Below, piece after piece: positions 1 to 9,247 of a DNA stretch of 64,000 nt. The position numbers were made by a program, and so were the translations under genes. The notes under the pieces are model-generated. The model was not told the DNA's origin and made no database searches. It worked only from the letters and a program-made list of their open reading frames with translations. The first letter of the stretch is position 1, and every line of letters starts with the position of its first letter. The stretch spans positions 31,782 through 95,781 of the forward strand of contig JAKARZ010000002.1 of assembly GCA_021828405.1 (NCBI GenBank), read 5' to 3'. The DNA comes from Bacillota bacterium. Lineage in GTDB: Bacteria > Bacillota_E > Sulfobacillia > Sulfobacillales > JAIMBI01.

Positions 1-1
1 A

Positions 2-1120
2 GTCCCCACGTACGTGCACCCATATGGCTACGCCTTTCAGGCAGGGCAGGGCCATGCTCCGGCGATCGAGGTCATCGTGCCGTCGCCTGAGGAATCCCGC
101 TGGGTGGACACCATGTTTCACTGGTGCGCCGACGAGGGACTGGGGCCGAGTCAGATTGCGGCCCGCCTCAACCAGCTCGGCGTCCCGGCGAAGCGGGGCG
201 GCACGTGGGATCAGAACGTCGTGCGCCGCATCCTCCGGAATCCCACCTACGCGACCGGACTGATCGCCTGGGGGCGACAAGACCACCGCGGCATCTACGC
301 GGCACGCCGCCTCGCACCCAGCGAACGGCGCCGGCGCCGGATCCGCCTCACGCCTGTGCCCCGCCCCGACAGCGCCGCCGTCCTGCGCGTGCGCGCCCTT
401 CTGAGCCAAGATCTCTGGGATCGCACTCAGGAGGTCCTGGCGGGCTTCCGCGTCGGCGACCGTGCGCACAACGACCCCCGGCGGAAGCGCCTTTTGACCA
501 GCCTCGGCCGGTGCGGCGTCTGCGGCAGCCGCCTCATGTACTATTCGGGTGGCAAAATCAGTTGTCAGGGTCGCCTGGCCGGGAACGGGTGCGCGCTTCC
601 CTCGAAGCAAGCCGCGGCCGTGGAAGCGGCGGTGTGGGCCCACGTCCAGACCTGGCTCGCCGAAGGGCTAAAGGCGGTGCCGCCCCGTCCGCCCAGCTCC
701 CCTGCGGAGCCGACCCCGCCCCGACAGGAGCGAGCGGCGCTGGAGCACCTCATCATCCACAAGCAGCAGGAAGTGGAACGGTGGGGACACCTCTTCGCCG
801 AGGGGCGGGTGCCGGAATCGATTGCGCTCCCGGCCCTGACGAATGCGCAGGCGGCGTGGCGCCAAGCCGAACAGCGGCTGGCGGTGCTCGCGGCGCCGCG
901 CGCGCTCCCTGCCCCGACGCCGTCACGCTGGGCCGAAACCCTGGCGCGAGCGCGGGAGGAGGGCGCCGGGGCGGAGTGGCCGGAGGCGGAGCGCGCCGCC
1001 GTGGTGCATGGCTTGGTGGCCCATTTTGTGCTGCGGCCGAGCCCCCGCCGCACCCCTCCGCAGGTGGAGGTGATCGCGGTCTGGGATGCCGCCCTGAATC
1101 CCGCGCCCCGCAAGACGTAG
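2..1120 (+). CDS. large serine recombinase, C-terminal part (5' end outside window)
   Basis: The reading frame is open to the left edge, so the N-terminal resolvase domain with the catalytic serine lies outside the window. The visible part starts in the linker (PYGYAF) typical of the junction between the catalytic and recombinase domains. A recombinase domain follows (GLGPSQIAARLNQLGV, then VRRILRNPTYATG). Next comes a zinc ribbon (CGVCGSRLMYYSGG, with two further Cys about 15-23 residues on) and a C-terminal Arg/Glu-rich helical region that is probably a coiled coil. Enzymes of this family integrate or excise phages and transposons at short dyad att sites. The gene ends 29 bp before a dyad that breaks prkA and reads toward it. 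This suggests it is the terminal gene of an element inserted in prkA. The GTG at 14 is internal, not the start. Confidence 0.93.
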   Translation, partial: VPTYVHPYGYAFQAGQGHAPAIEVIVPSPEESRWVDTMFHWCADEGLGPSQIAARLNQLGVPAKRGGTWDQNVVRRILRNPTYATGLIAWGRQDHRGIYAARRLAPSERRRRRIRLTPVPRPDSAAVLRVRALLSQDLWDRTQEVLAGFRVGDRAHNDPRRKRLLTSLGRCGVCGSRLMYYSGGKISCQGRLAGNGCALPSKQAAAVEAAVWAHVQTWLAEGLKAVPPRPPSSPAEPTPPRQERAALEHLIIHKQQEVERWGHLFAEGRVPESIALPALTNAQAAWRQAEQRLAVLAAPRALPAPTPSRWAETLARAREEGAGAEWPEAERAAVVHGLVAHFVLRPSPRRTPPQVEVIAVWDAALNPAPRKT

Positions 1121-1142
1121 CACCTCTATGTTGTCTCGGAAC

Positions 1143-1158
1143 CTGCTCCCAGGAGCAG
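1143..1158. other. putative recombination junction (att site) between element and prkA
   Basis: Seen in sequence: a perfect inverted repeat CTGCTCC-CA-GGAGCAG with a 2-bp centre. From the C at 1150 onward the DNA encodes PrkA in frame (QEQSIKTGRF, matching the TQEGNFKAGRF region of PrkA proteins). To the left there is no PrkA similarity, only 29 bp and then the recombinase stop codon. Large serine recombinases exchange strands at a central dinucleotide inside a short dyad, so this fits an attR-type junction. The assignment is inference, since the left end is outside the window. Confidence 0.6.
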
Positions 1159-2232
1159 AGCATCAAGACGGGACGCTTCTCTCTCATTTACGCAGACGAA
1201 GTGATCGTCAGTCACACCAACGAGGCAGAGTACCAGCGCTTCGTCGAAAACGACAAGAACGAGGCTCTGCGCGACCGCATGATTTTGATTCGGGTGCCTT
1301 ACAATCTTCGGGTGGGCGACGAGGAGCGCATTCACGATAAGCTGATTCGCGAGTCGGGCCTGGAAGGCGTCCACCTGGCGCCGCACACGCTCCGGGTGGC
1401 CAGCATGTTCGCGGTCCTCTCCCGGCTGCATGAGTCCAAACGCCAGGGCTTGAACTTGGTGAAGAAGCTGAAACTCTATGACGGCCTGGCGGTTGAGGGC
1501 TTTACCGCCAAGGACGTCAAGGAGCTGAGGGATGAGCATCCGAACGAGGGAATGGCGGGCATCTCCCCGCGCTACATCATCAACCGGCTGTCCACGGCGC
1601 TGGTGCGGCCCGGTGTGCGCTGCATCAACCCCATCGACGCACTCCGCGCCCTGAAGGACGGGCTGGAGCAGCACACCGGCTTCTCTCACGATGAGAAGGA
1701 ACGCCTCTTGAACCTCATCTATGAGACGCGCCGCGAGTACGACGAGATGGCCAAGGTCGAGGTGCAGAAGGCGTTCGTGTACTCGTTCGAGGCCTCGGCT
1801 CGATCCCTCTTGAACAACTACTTGGACAACATTGAGGCGTACATCAACAAAACCAAGCTGTCTGATCCGCTGACGGGTGAGGAGCTCGAGGCGGACGAGA
1901 AGCTGATGCGCAGCATCGAGGAGCAGATTGGCGTCACGGAAAACGCCAAGCGCGCGTTTCGCGAGGAGATTTTGATTCGCATCTCGTCGCTGGCGCGCCG
2001 CGGCCAGTCGTTCGACTACACGTGCCACGCCGGGCTTCGGGAAGCCATCGAAAACAAGCTGTTCAGCGACCTGAAAAACGTCGTGAAAATCACCACGTCC
2101 ACCAAGACCCCCGATCAGGAGCAGCTGAAGAAGCTAAATGACGTGGCCGCCCGCCTGATGAGCGAGCATGGCTACTGCCCGGAGTGCGCCAACGCCATCC
2201 TCCAGTACGTGGGGACCCTGCTCGCGCGCTGA
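1150..2232 (+). pseudogene. prkA: prkA 3' portion, interrupted by a recombinase-bearing element
   Basis: About 360 codons corresponding to the C-terminal 60 percent of PrkA, a serine protein kinase with an AAA-type ATPase core. In Bacillus it acts during sporulation. The match runs from the ADEVIVSHTNEAEY segment through YDGLAVEGFT, GISPRYIINRLS, VQKAFVYSFE, DPLTGEELEADEKLMRSIEE and KITTSTKTPDQEQLKK to the family's own C-terminus (YVGTLLAR). The N-terminal part with the Walker A motif is absent and is expected beyond the element to the left. No frameshifts or stops occur in the fragment and codon use is normal, so it has not decayed. That fits either a recent insertion or an element excised during development. 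The fragment has no obvious start codon or ribosome binding site of its own. Confidence 0.85.
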
Positions 2233-2447
2233 CCAGCGGCCGCCAGACCCGAAAGCCAGCGGTCGCGGAGAAGAGGGGAGGCGCCGAGCGCAGGATCCCA
2301 CGACCGTCCGGTGGGCGGGCCCCGCCCCGCCGTCCTGGTGCTGGCCGTGCTCCACGCCATCACGGGTGGAGGTGGCGTCCCCCGAGAGTATGGCGCGAGG
2401 GCGGCCGCCGGCAGCCCTCGCGCCACGCAACGCCCGTCGCCACCGCC

Positions 2448-3278
2448 CTATGGGGCCGTGTACACGGCCGACAGCATTCCGAAGTACGTCGGAACCTGGT
2501 ACTGCAGAAATGTCGACCGCCACGCCACGCCGCGGCGCGCACCGGTGAGGACGGCGATTTGCCACAGGCCATCGGGCTTACCATGCTCAATCAGTGTGGG
2601 GTCCACGTGCAGCAGGGCGGACAGGTCGTCCGCCTGTACGCGGTCGACGATGTGGGCATCCAGGACCGCCGCCGCCGGGTCGAACCCGTAGGGCCCATCG
2701 GCATCGTGGGCATGGCACAGGTCGGAACTGGCGACGAGGGCCACCCTGTCCTCGCTTGCCCCAGCCACCGCGCACAGCACCTCACCAAAGCGCGCCAGGG
2801 TGTCGAAGGACAAGGCGCGCGACGGAACGACCGTAACCACGCGCTGCGCCGAGGCGCCCTCTCGGGTCGGGGCCAGGAAGTACAGGGGCACCTGCACACC
2901 CCAGTCCATGGGCAGACAGGAGTGGGGCCCGGACGATGCTCCATAGCTCAGAAGCGCCGTCGGAATCCCGGCTGCCTCGGCCGCCTCAGCGAGAGCTCGA
3001 GCCAACGGGCGGTCAACCGGGTGGCTGGCGACGACGCGTCCGTCTCCATGCCCCATCACGCCTTCCGTGCGCTCGCTGTACGAGAGGGCGAGGCGGCCCT
3101 CCGCCCGAATCCCGTGAGGAGTCACAACCACCAGCACGTCGGCCTTCGCGGCCTGGACGCTTCTCCCCGCAGCCTCGAGTCCCTCTCGCGTCGGGCGAAA
3201 CAACTCGAGCCGGTCCCCGGCCAACGCCGGGATGGCGGCCCCTCCATGGGGCACAATCGCACCCACCACCAGTGGCAT
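2448..3278 (-). CDS. LigB-type extradiol dioxygenase / MEMO-like protein
   Basis: A 276-residue protein of the class III extradiol ring-cleavage dioxygenase B-subunit fold. Members bind a metal through His residues and either open catechol-type rings or, as MEMO-like proteins, have other roles. Visible features are an N-terminal VGAIVPHGG, VVVTPHGI, a central SYGASSGPHSCLPMDWG, and ALVASSDLCHAHDADGPYG near residue 190. The start is the ATG at 3278 because AAAAGGGG lies upstream at good spacing. A longer frame begins upstream but adds only a low-complexity peptide. The gene stands alone, so its substrate cannot be deduced. Confidence 0.8.
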   Translation of the reverse strand: MPLVVGAIVPHGGAAIPALAGDRLELFRPTREGLEAAGRSVQAAKADVLVVVTPHGIRAEGRLALSYSERTEGVMGHGDGRVVASHPVDRPLARALAEAAEAAGIPTALLSYGASSGPHSCLPMDWGVQVPLYFLAPTREGASAQRVVTVVPSRALSFDTLARFGEVLCAVAGASEDRVALVASSDLCHAHDADGPYGFDPAAAVLDAHIVDRVQADDLSALLHVDPTLIEHGKPDGLWQIAVLTGARRGVAWRSTFLQYQVPTYFGMLSAVYTAP

Positions 3279-3303
3279 GTCCCAAACCCCTTTTCGGACC
3301 CAT

Positions 3304-3309
3304 ATTGTA
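3304..3309 (-). promoter_or_regulatory. possible -10 element upstream of the LigB-type gene
   Basis: TACAAT on the minus strand lies about 25 bp before the ATG at 3278, with the ribosome binding site in between. No convincing -35 hexamer is seen at 17 bp, so this is a weak call. Confidence 0.35.
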
Positions 3310-3481
3310 GGATCTGTGTCTTTGGCGGCCCGTGCTGCTGGAACCCTGCGAGGGAGCGGCGTCACCCGTCTGCGGAACGGCTAGCGCGGCCCCCGAACCC
3401 GCCCCCTCGAAACCCCGACCGCTCACAGCCCGCGCAAACATTCCGCGCGCGCATTCACAGTGGCTCGGCTCACCCTAGCCC

Positions 3482-3784
3482 CTACGCGCTGGGAATGGGA
3501 AAGTCAAAGGCCAGCACCTCGCCGTCACGGTCGCGAATCCAGCGCACCAGCTCCTGGTGCCGAGGATGGACCTGATAGGCCTCGGCCGCCGCCTCGCTGT
3601 GGAACCGGGCCACGATGCCGAACTGAAATCCCTGGGCCCGCCCGCTGACGTCCGTGCCCCAGGCCACCGATTCTATACCGCCAATCGTCTCGGGCCACGT
3701 CCGAATCAACTGATCCACAAAGGCCAGCTCGCCTGTCGCCAGCGTGTGGGGAAAGCGCATCAGTGCCACGTGTTGAAAAGCCAT
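3482..3784 (-). CDS. Dabb (stress-responsive A/B barrel) domain protein
   Basis: A 100-residue protein that is a complete Dabb ferredoxin-like barrel. It starts with HVALMRFP, has a central GIESVAWGTDVS, and continues through FQFGIVARFHSEAAAEAYQVHPRHQELV to a C-terminal VLAFDFPI. These features match the family. Such proteins dimerise, and some are small enzymes or stress proteins; no specific activity can be assigned. ATG 3784 is preceded by GGAGGCAGTC. It is a single-gene unit on the minus strand. Confidence 0.88.
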   Translation of the reverse strand: MAFQHVALMRFPHTLATGELAFVDQLIRTWPETIGGIESVAWGTDVSGRAQGFQFGIVARFHSEAAAEAYQVHPRHQELVRWIRDRDGEVLAFDFPIPSA

Positions 3785-4108
3785 GACTGCCTCCGTTCAC
3801 CGAATCGGGGGGCATGCGTCGCGTCCACGGCCGGGCGGCGTGGGCGTGCAGTTGCACCATACCATCATTGCGGGTGCCGTGCCCATGTCCTCCCTCGCAG
3901 GGCGCCGCACGGGGATCACCTCGGCCCCGAAGGCGCCGTGCGGCCAAAAGAGGCGTGTCGCGGAGGCGTCGGGTACGTTCAGGGGCGGCGGCTCGGCTCC
4001 CGCTCCCGCGGAACAGCTCGATCCATCCGCGGGGAGAGATGCGTCTCACGACCGGCCGACGTGGATCTTCTCCGTTCGGGCCGGCCATCCCCAGGTTCGC
4101 CCCGCGCC
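3785..4108. other. intergenic, no gene recognised
   Basis: The stretch separates two minus-strand genes. It has only low-complexity frames on either strand with no family motif, and no tRNA-like or clear terminator structure was seen. Confidence 0.5.
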
Positions 4109-4729
4109 TCAGTTGGATCGGCGGGGCGGAAGCCGGGCGTCGTCAATCATCCGCCGAAGCAGGGTCACCTCATAGCTGAGACGCTCCGACAGGTTTGGCT
4201 GTTCAAGCAAGGTCTGTTGGTCGGCCGCGGCCAGCGGCAGACGATGCGCGATCCAGTACGAGAGGGCCTCGGGATCTTGGGGCAGGTAGGGGGCCTCCCC
4301 CGGCTCCAGGGCCAGCGCTTCGCACTCGGAGGCGAGCGCATATGCCTCGTCGGACAGGGCGCGCCCGGGACGCTCATCGAAGTCCGGCAGCAACCGCACC
4401 TGGCCGGCGACCAGCCGCGTGCCCTGGCGCCAATTGATCAACTGAAAGCGTGCCACCCCCGCCAGGGTCACGGACAGTCGTCCATCCAGCAGGCGCTGCG
4501 TTTTGAGGACCCGGGCCACGGTTCCCACCGACGCGAGGACCAGAGGATCGCCCGGGGGCACCTCTTCGCGCTTCCACACCACGCCCAGCGGCACATCGTG
4601 GTGCAGACACTCCGCCACCACTCGGCGGAAGCGCTCCTCGCGAACGTGCAACGACACTTTCACGCCCGGATACACGACGGCGGCCGACGGCAACAACGGC
4701 AGGGCCATCGTGTCTCGGTTGGATGCCAT
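4109..4729 (-). CDS. stand-alone LON substrate-binding domain protein
   Basis: A 206-residue protein made only of the N-terminal domain of Lon protease. It begins MALPLLPSAAVVYPGVKVSLHV and contains GTVARVLKTQRLLDG and LAGVARFQLINW, typical of the beta-rich LON domain. A helical bundle (residues about 125-200) follows. The ATPase and protease domains are missing, and no ATPase gene follows, so this is not a Lon fragment split by a frameshift. Stand-alone LON-domain proteins are common and presumably bind peptides. ATG 4729 has a strong GGAGGATCC ribosome site. A TACAAT about 40 bp upstream (4769-4774, minus strand) may be its -10 element. Confidence 0.88.
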   Translation of the reverse strand: MASNRDTMALPLLPSAAVVYPGVKVSLHVREERFRRVVAECLHHDVPLGVVWKREEVPPGDPLVLASVGTVARVLKTQRLLDGRLSVTLAGVARFQLINWRQGTRLVAGQVRLLPDFDERPGRALSDEAYALASECEALALEPGEAPYLPQDPEALSYWIAHRLPLAAADQQTLLEQPNLSERLSYEVTLLRRMIDDARLPPRRSN

Positions 4730-5159
4730 GCGGATCCTCCTCTCACACCTCCGGCGACCTTTTTTCTTATTGTATCGTGTGGCGCGCGCTCCCGGTGCGG
4801 AGGATCTAGCTGACGCGGGGTGGGCTTTCTGTCACACCCTGTGGGATCGGGATCGGTGGACGGAAGCCCAGCAACATCTGTCGGCGATCGCGATCGCGGT
4901 TGTGGAACCCATGATCTGGGGGTGGACGCCCTCGAGGTCCGTGTGGGTGCACGCCGGGGCCCGTGGCCCGCGCACCCACAGCGCGGGCCGTCACCGGCGG
5001 AGCGTCGGGGCCCCTTTGTCGCCGCCGGCGTCGCGCCGCCTCGGCGCGGATGAGCCCGCGTGCGGGCCGGGGCGTGGAGGAGTGTCCGCCAATCGTCTGG
5101 CACGCGGTGGAGTGGGCCCAGCGCCGGATAGGGTGTGTGCATGGTGCGGGTGCCTCCGG

Positions 5160-5528
5160 CTACCAGGGCCGCAGGTTTTCGACGCCCTGGATCCGCAGCC
5201 CGCGCCGACTCGTTTTCTGGGTGCGGGTTTGCTCGAGACGGCACGCCTCATCCATCCCGGCCATCCCGTCCTGAATGATGGGAAAGGGGGCCACCCGGAC
5301 GGCCCCCCGCGGACACGCGCGCCGCAGGGCATTCGCGTACGCGACCTTCCTGCCGAGGCAGCCCCCACGGATGCGGGCTCGTACCGACGCCGAGATCCAG
5401 GCACCCCCCGCGGCCCGCGGGGGGCCGCGGGCGGGACCCCTCGTCGGGCGCGGACAGCGCACGGCCACCCGCCAGCCCGTCGTCATCGCGTCCACCGTCT
5501 CCACCTCTTCGGGGGCACGCCCCCACAC
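5160..5528 (-). pseudogene. degraded ISL3-family transposase remnant
   Basis: The rest of the 4730-5745 interval has no recognisable gene. Within it, a minus-strand frame contains AYANALRRACPRGAVRVA followed by FPIIQDGMAGMDEACRLEQ and RTQKTSRRGLRIQGVENL. This resembles the DDE region of ISL3/IS204 transposases, where ALREALP..VVADPFHVIQ..N..LDEARR is followed by PRRPLLKG.E.L. The remainder of the transposase is absent and the frame ends soon after. No terminal inverted repeats were seen. The call rests on pattern resemblance only. Confidence 0.45.
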
Positions 5529-5745
5529 GGCGGCTGGCGATGCATTATACTCAAGTCACCGCGGGGGCACCCTCCTGCGTCGATGTCAGCTATCAACGCA
5601 TTAGACGTGCTGCCGCTTCTTCCTGCCCCCGATCCCACAGGTTTTAGCATAGAGCCGCCGGGTGATTGCCAATTCAGCCCGCCTCCGGCACCATATCACC
5701 TGACGGGGCGGGTCCACATGGCCCGAGAGGGAACGGAGGGGACGG

Positions 5746-6915
5746 ATGGCCAGAGGATTGACGGAAGAGCAGCAGTTGTTCCAGGCAACGGTGCGCCGCT
5801 TGAGCCAGGAGCGAGTTGCACCGCGGGCGGCCGCTATCGATCGGGAGGGTCAGTTTCCCTGGGACCTTGTTGCACTGTTTCGAGAAAACGGTCTGTTGGG
5901 GCTGGGCATGCCGGAAGCGTGCGGCGGTGGGGGCGCGGACATGCTCACGACCGCGCTGGCCATCGAAGAAGTGGCCCGGGTTTCCGCCACGGCGAGCCTC
6001 CTCATCGCGGTGAATCATCTGGGCGCCCTGCCCATCATGCTCGCGGGCACCCCCGAACAGCAGCGCCGGTTCCTCACTCCCGTGGCTAAGGGCGACCAGC
6101 TCGCCGCGTTTGCGCTGACCGAGCCAGAGGCGGGCTCCGATGCCGGGGCGGCGCGCACCCGCGCCGTGGCGGACGGAGACGGCTGGCGCCTCACCGGAAC
6201 AAAAATTTTCATTACCCACGGCAGCATCGCCACAACCCTGGTGGTGTTTGCCGCCACAGAAGCGGCCGGCCAGTCTCTGGGCATGTCAGCGTTCGTCGTG
6301 CCCAGCGACGCACCGGGATTTAGCGTGGGCCACGTAGAAGAGAAGCTTGGCATTCATGGATCCGAAACCGCCCAACTGCAGTTTGACAACGTCAGACTGG
6401 TGCCCGGCCAACTGCTAGGCCGGGTGGGGGAGGGGTTCAAGATTGCCATGCGGACCCTCGACCGGTCCCGACTGGGCATAGCGGCCCAGGCCGTGGGTCT
6501 TGCGCAGGGGGCCTTCGACGCAGCCCAGGCCCATTTGGCCGAGCGTCGGCAGTTTGGCCGAGCGCTGACGGAGTTCCAGGGCCTGCAGTGGATGCTGGCC
6601 GACATGGCCACCAAGATCGAGGCTAGCCGGCAACTGCTGTACACCGCCTGCGACGTGGTGGAGGCGGCGGGCTTTGCCATCGACTCGAGCGCCGAGGTCA
6701 CGCGCCTGTCGGCCATGGCCAAGCTCATGGCGTCGGACACCGCGATGCAGGTGACGACCGACGCGGTGCAACTGTTTGGGGGTTACGGCTACATCCGCGA
6801 CTATCCCGTCGAACGTATGATGCGGGATGCCAAAATCACGCAGATTTACGAAGGAACCAACCAGGTGCAGCGCATTGTAATTTACCGCAACCTGCCACCG
6901 GTGCCCCAGCCGTGA
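5746..6915 (+). CDS. acyl-CoA dehydrogenase
   Basis: A 389-residue flavoprotein that dehydrogenates acyl-CoA at C2-C3 and passes electrons to electron-transfer flavoprotein. The N-terminal helical domain is followed by the FAD-binding motifs [19 protein letters not shown] and [10 protein letters not shown]. The C-terminal domain contains [19 protein letters not shown] and [20 protein letters not shown]. The catalytic glutamate is expected in [13 protein letters not shown] 5746 is preceded by GGAGGGGACGG. Its stop codon overlaps the start of asnS, so the two are probably cotranscribed. Chain-length specificity cannot be read from the sequence. Confidence 0.95.
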   Translation: MARGLTEEQQLFQATVRRLSQERVAPRAAAIDREGQFPWDLVALFRENGLLGLGMPEACGGGGADMLTTALAIEEVARVSATASLLIAVNHLGALPIMLAGTPEQQRRFLTPVAKGDQLAAFALTEPEAGSDAGAARTRAVADGDGWRLTGTKIFITHGSIATTLVVFAATEAAGQSLGMSAFVVPSDAPGFSVGHVEEKLGIHGSETAQLQFDNVRLVPGQLLGRVGEGFKIAMRTLDRSRLGIAAQAVGLAQGAFDAAQAHLAERRQFGRALTEFQGLQWMLADMATKIEASRQLLYTACDVVEAAGFAIDSSAEVTRLSAMAKLMASDTAMQVTTDAVQLFGGYGYIRDYPVERMMRDAKITQIYEGTNQVQRIVIYRNLPPVPQP

Positions 6916-8207
6916 TGGGCGCCGAGCCGATTGCCTCGCTGGAGCGCCACATTGGGGCCGCGGTCCGCGTGGCCGGCTGGGTGACGCATATCCGCTCGTC
7001 TGGGAAGGTGCGCTTTTTGACCATCCGGGACGGGTCAGGCGACCTGCAGGTGGTGGCCCGCGCCAGCGACGCCGAACATCCCCTGCTCGCACGGATCGCC
7101 AGCCTGACCCAGGAGGCGTCCGTCATCGTGGAGGGCGTGGTCCGTTCGGACCCCCGTTCCCCTGGGGGAGTGGAGTTAGCGGCCACCGACGTGAGGGTGC
7201 TGGGCTCCTCGGACGGGTATCCCATCGCCCCCAAGGAGCATGGCGTCGACTTCCTGATGGACCACCGCCACTTGTGGGTGCGAAGCTCCCGCCAGACGGC
7301 GGCGCTGCGGCTCCGGGCGCGGATAGTGCACGCGCTGCGGGCGTTTCTCGACGACAATGGCTTCGTGCTCACGGATGCGCCAATCCTGACTCCGGCGGCG
7401 GCGGAGGGCACCAGCACACTCTTCGGCGTGGACTATTTCGGCGAGCCTGCCTTCCTGAGTCAGAGTGGCCAGCTCTACCTGGAAGCCACGGCCATGGCGC
7501 TGGGGCGGGTGTATTCGTTTGGCCCCACATTTCGTGCGGAAAAGTCCAAAACGCGTCGTCATCTGACAGAATTTTGGATGGTCGAGCCGGAAATGGCCTT
7601 TTGCGAGTTTGAAGAGAATCTCGAGTGGCAGGAGCGCCTGGTGGCGCATGTGGTGGCCGATGTGCTGGCCCATCAGCAAACGGAATTGGCGGTCCTGGGC
7701 CGCGATACTACCGCGCTCGAACGCGTCCGGGCGCCCTTTCCCCGCATTGCCTACGACGAGGCCATCGAGCGGCTTGCGGCGGCCGGGTTCCCGGTCGTGT
7801 GGGGGGATGACTTTGGCTCCCCGGAAGAAACGGCGCTGGCCAGCCTGTTTGACCGCCCGGTCTTCGTCCACCGATTCCCCACGCAACAAAAAGCCTTCTA
7901 CATGCAGCCGGACCCGGCGCGACCCGAGGTCGCGCTGGCGGCGGACTTGCTCGCGCCGGAGGGATATGGGGAAATCGTGGGAGGCAGTCAGCGGATCCAT
8001 GACGTGGCGCTTTTGACAGCGCGCCTCCTGGAGCATGGTCTGGATCCGAGCGCGTATTCCTGGTATCTGGATCTCCGGCGGTACGGCAGCGTCCCCCATT
8101 CGGGCTTTGGCTTGGGGCTGGAGCGCCTGGTGGCCTGGATTGGGGGACTTGAGCACGTGCGTGAAACAATTCCGTTTCCCCGCACGTTAAATCGGGTATG
8201 GCCCTGA
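6915..8207 (+). CDS. asnS: asparaginyl-tRNA synthetase
   Basis: A class IIb aminoacyl-tRNA synthetase that charges tRNA-Asn. The N-terminal OB-fold anticodon-binding domain includes [22 protein letters not shown]. The catalytic domain has [11 protein letters not shown], motif 2 ([19 protein letters not shown]) and motif 3 ([15 protein letters not shown]). The ending [14 protein letters not shown] is the signature that separates AsnRS from AspRS. ATG 6915 overlaps the stop of the preceding dehydrogenase (TGATG); the GTG at 6912 is an alternative. At 430 residues it has the usual length for bacterial AsnRS. Confidence 0.97.
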   Translation: MGAEPIASLERHIGAAVRVAGWVTHIRSSGKVRFLTIRDGSGDLQVVARASDAEHPLLARIASLTQEASVIVEGVVRSDPRSPGGVELAATDVRVLGSSDGYPIAPKEHGVDFLMDHRHLWVRSSRQTAALRLRARIVHALRAFLDDNGFVLTDAPILTPAAAEGTSTLFGVDYFGEPAFLSQSGQLYLEATAMALGRVYSFGPTFRAEKSKTRRHLTEFWMVEPEMAFCEFEENLEWQERLVAHVVADVLAHQQTELAVLGRDTTALERVRAPFPRIAYDEAIERLAAAGFPVVWGDDFGSPEETALASLFDRPVFVHRFPTQQKAFYMQPDPARPEVALAADLLAPEGYGEIVGGSQRIHDVALLTARLLEHGLDPSAYSWYLDLRRYGSVPHSGFGLGLERLVAWIGGLEHVRETIPFPRTLNRVWP

Positions 8208-8224
8208 AAGAGGGGGGTGGGTCT

Positions 8225-9139
8225 ATGGCCTCAGCTGAGACCGTGGGGCAGCAGCTGAAGGCACAGCGCGAGGCCCTGGAGTTGTCACTCGAGGAAGTGG
8301 CCGAGTCCACGAAGATCCGCGTCTGGTACCTGGAAGCCCTTGAAGAAAACAATCGGGCGCGCCTGCCGGCCGATGTGTATGCGCTGGGGTTTCTCCGTGC
8401 CTACGCGAAGCATCTGGGACTGGATGCCACAGACCTGGTGGAGCGCTGGCGGGGGGCGTCCCGCAACGAGCCGCCCCCCGAGTTTCCGGCACGGCCGCCC
8501 ACGCCTGTCCGGGCCACGCGCCGCCCGCGGCAGGTCCCGTCGTCGCCGCCCGGCGAGCGGCCCCCGCGTCGCCCCAGGGCGCGCGCCGCCCCAGCGGCCG
8601 GCCCGAGCGCTGCACCGCGGGCGGGGGGGTGGTGGGTCTTGGCCATGCTCCTGAGCGTGGTGCTGGTCGGGATCGTGCTGGTGATGCTAAACCGCGGCAC
8701 ACCGCCTACGACGGCGGCGCCTGCGCATCACCACGCCACGGCTTCGACCAAGCCAAGCACGCACAAGAAGCAGACCAGCCCACCGTCGACGCACCCCAAG
8801 TCGTCGAGCGGCTCCGGTGGGTCGGGCACTACGGCCCCCACCGGTGTCGTACTGGTGAGCCAAACAGCGAGCTTGACCACGTACCGCGCCGAGCAGGCGC
8901 CGGTGACCCTCAGTCTGTCGTTTGCCAATCCGTGCTGGGTGGAGGTATGGGTGAATGGCACCACGTCCAACCCGTATGGCCACGTCTATCAGCCGGGCCA
9001 GTCCCTGACGCTGACAGGCACGAGCTCGGTTGAGGTGCGGCTTGGGCATCCCGGTGGCACCACGGTCGTGGCCAATGGCCAGACCCTCGCATCGCTGGGG
9101 ACGAACGCCACCGACCTATTGGTGACCACTGGCCCCTAG
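8225..9139 (+). CDS. RodZ-like helix-turn-helix membrane protein
   Basis: A 304-residue bitopic protein. An N-terminal HTH_25 domain (GQQLKAQREALELSLEEVAE, then YALGFLRAYAKHLGLD) is followed by a basic Pro-rich linker and one transmembrane helix (WVLAMLLSVVLVGIVLVML, residues about 140-160). A Ser/Thr/His/Lys-rich spacer leads to a C-terminal beta-rich DUF4115-like domain (about 205-300). The arrangement is that of RodZ, which links MreB to the wall machinery. ATG 8225 is used because a strong GAGGGGGGT site precedes it; the upstream start at 8198 overlaps the end of asnS. The spacer repeats are typical of extracytoplasmic linkers. Confidence 0.85.
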   Translation: MASAETVGQQLKAQREALELSLEEVAESTKIRVWYLEALEENNRARLPADVYALGFLRAYAKHLGLDATDLVERWRGASRNEPPPEFPARPPTPVRATRRPRQVPSSPPGERPPRRPRARAAPAAGPSAAPRAGGWWVLAMLLSVVLVGIVLVMLNRGTPPTTAAPAHHHATASTKPSTHKKQTSPPSTHPKSSSGSGGSGTTAPTGVVLVSQTASLTTYRAEQAPVTLSLSFANPCWVEVWVNGTTSNPYGHVYQPGQSLTLTGTSSVEVRLGHPGGTTVVANGQTLASLGTNATDLLVTTGP

Positions 9140-9209
9140 CGCCCGTCATGCGCCGAGCGGGCCGACCGCTCAATGTATACGACACTCGCATACGGGCACA
9201 CTGTAAGCG

Positions 9210-9226
9210 ACTATACCGGGTATAGT
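9210..9226. promoter_or_regulatory. 17-bp perfect palindrome upstream of wrbA (putative operator)
   Basis: ACTATACC-G-GGTATAGT is a perfect inverted repeat with a one-base centre, ending 21 bp before the wrbA ATG. A TATAGT at its right half could be a -10 element, so a dimeric repressor bound here would block the promoter. Quinone-reductase genes in Firmicutes are often controlled by HxlR/DUF24 or MarR repressors; which one acts here is unknown. Confidence 0.6.
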
Positions 9227-9247
9227 GTCCCCGGAGGAGTTGATAGC

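Noticed and set aside
124..2232. A single 702-codon plus-strand frame running through the recombinase gene into prkA
   Set aside because: The part before 1150 is the shadow of the recombinase in another frame (low-complexity, Arg/Pro-rich). Only the part after 1150 matches PrkA.
2454..2469. Perfect 16-bp palindrome GGCCGTGTACACGGCC
   Set aside because: It overlaps the last codons of the LigB-type gene and has no T-run. It could be part of a weak terminator, but chance is likely in GC-rich coding DNA.
7176..8156. A 326-codon minus-strand frame
   Set aside because: It lies wholly antisense to asnS and shows no family motif; long antisense frames are expected in GC-rich DNA.
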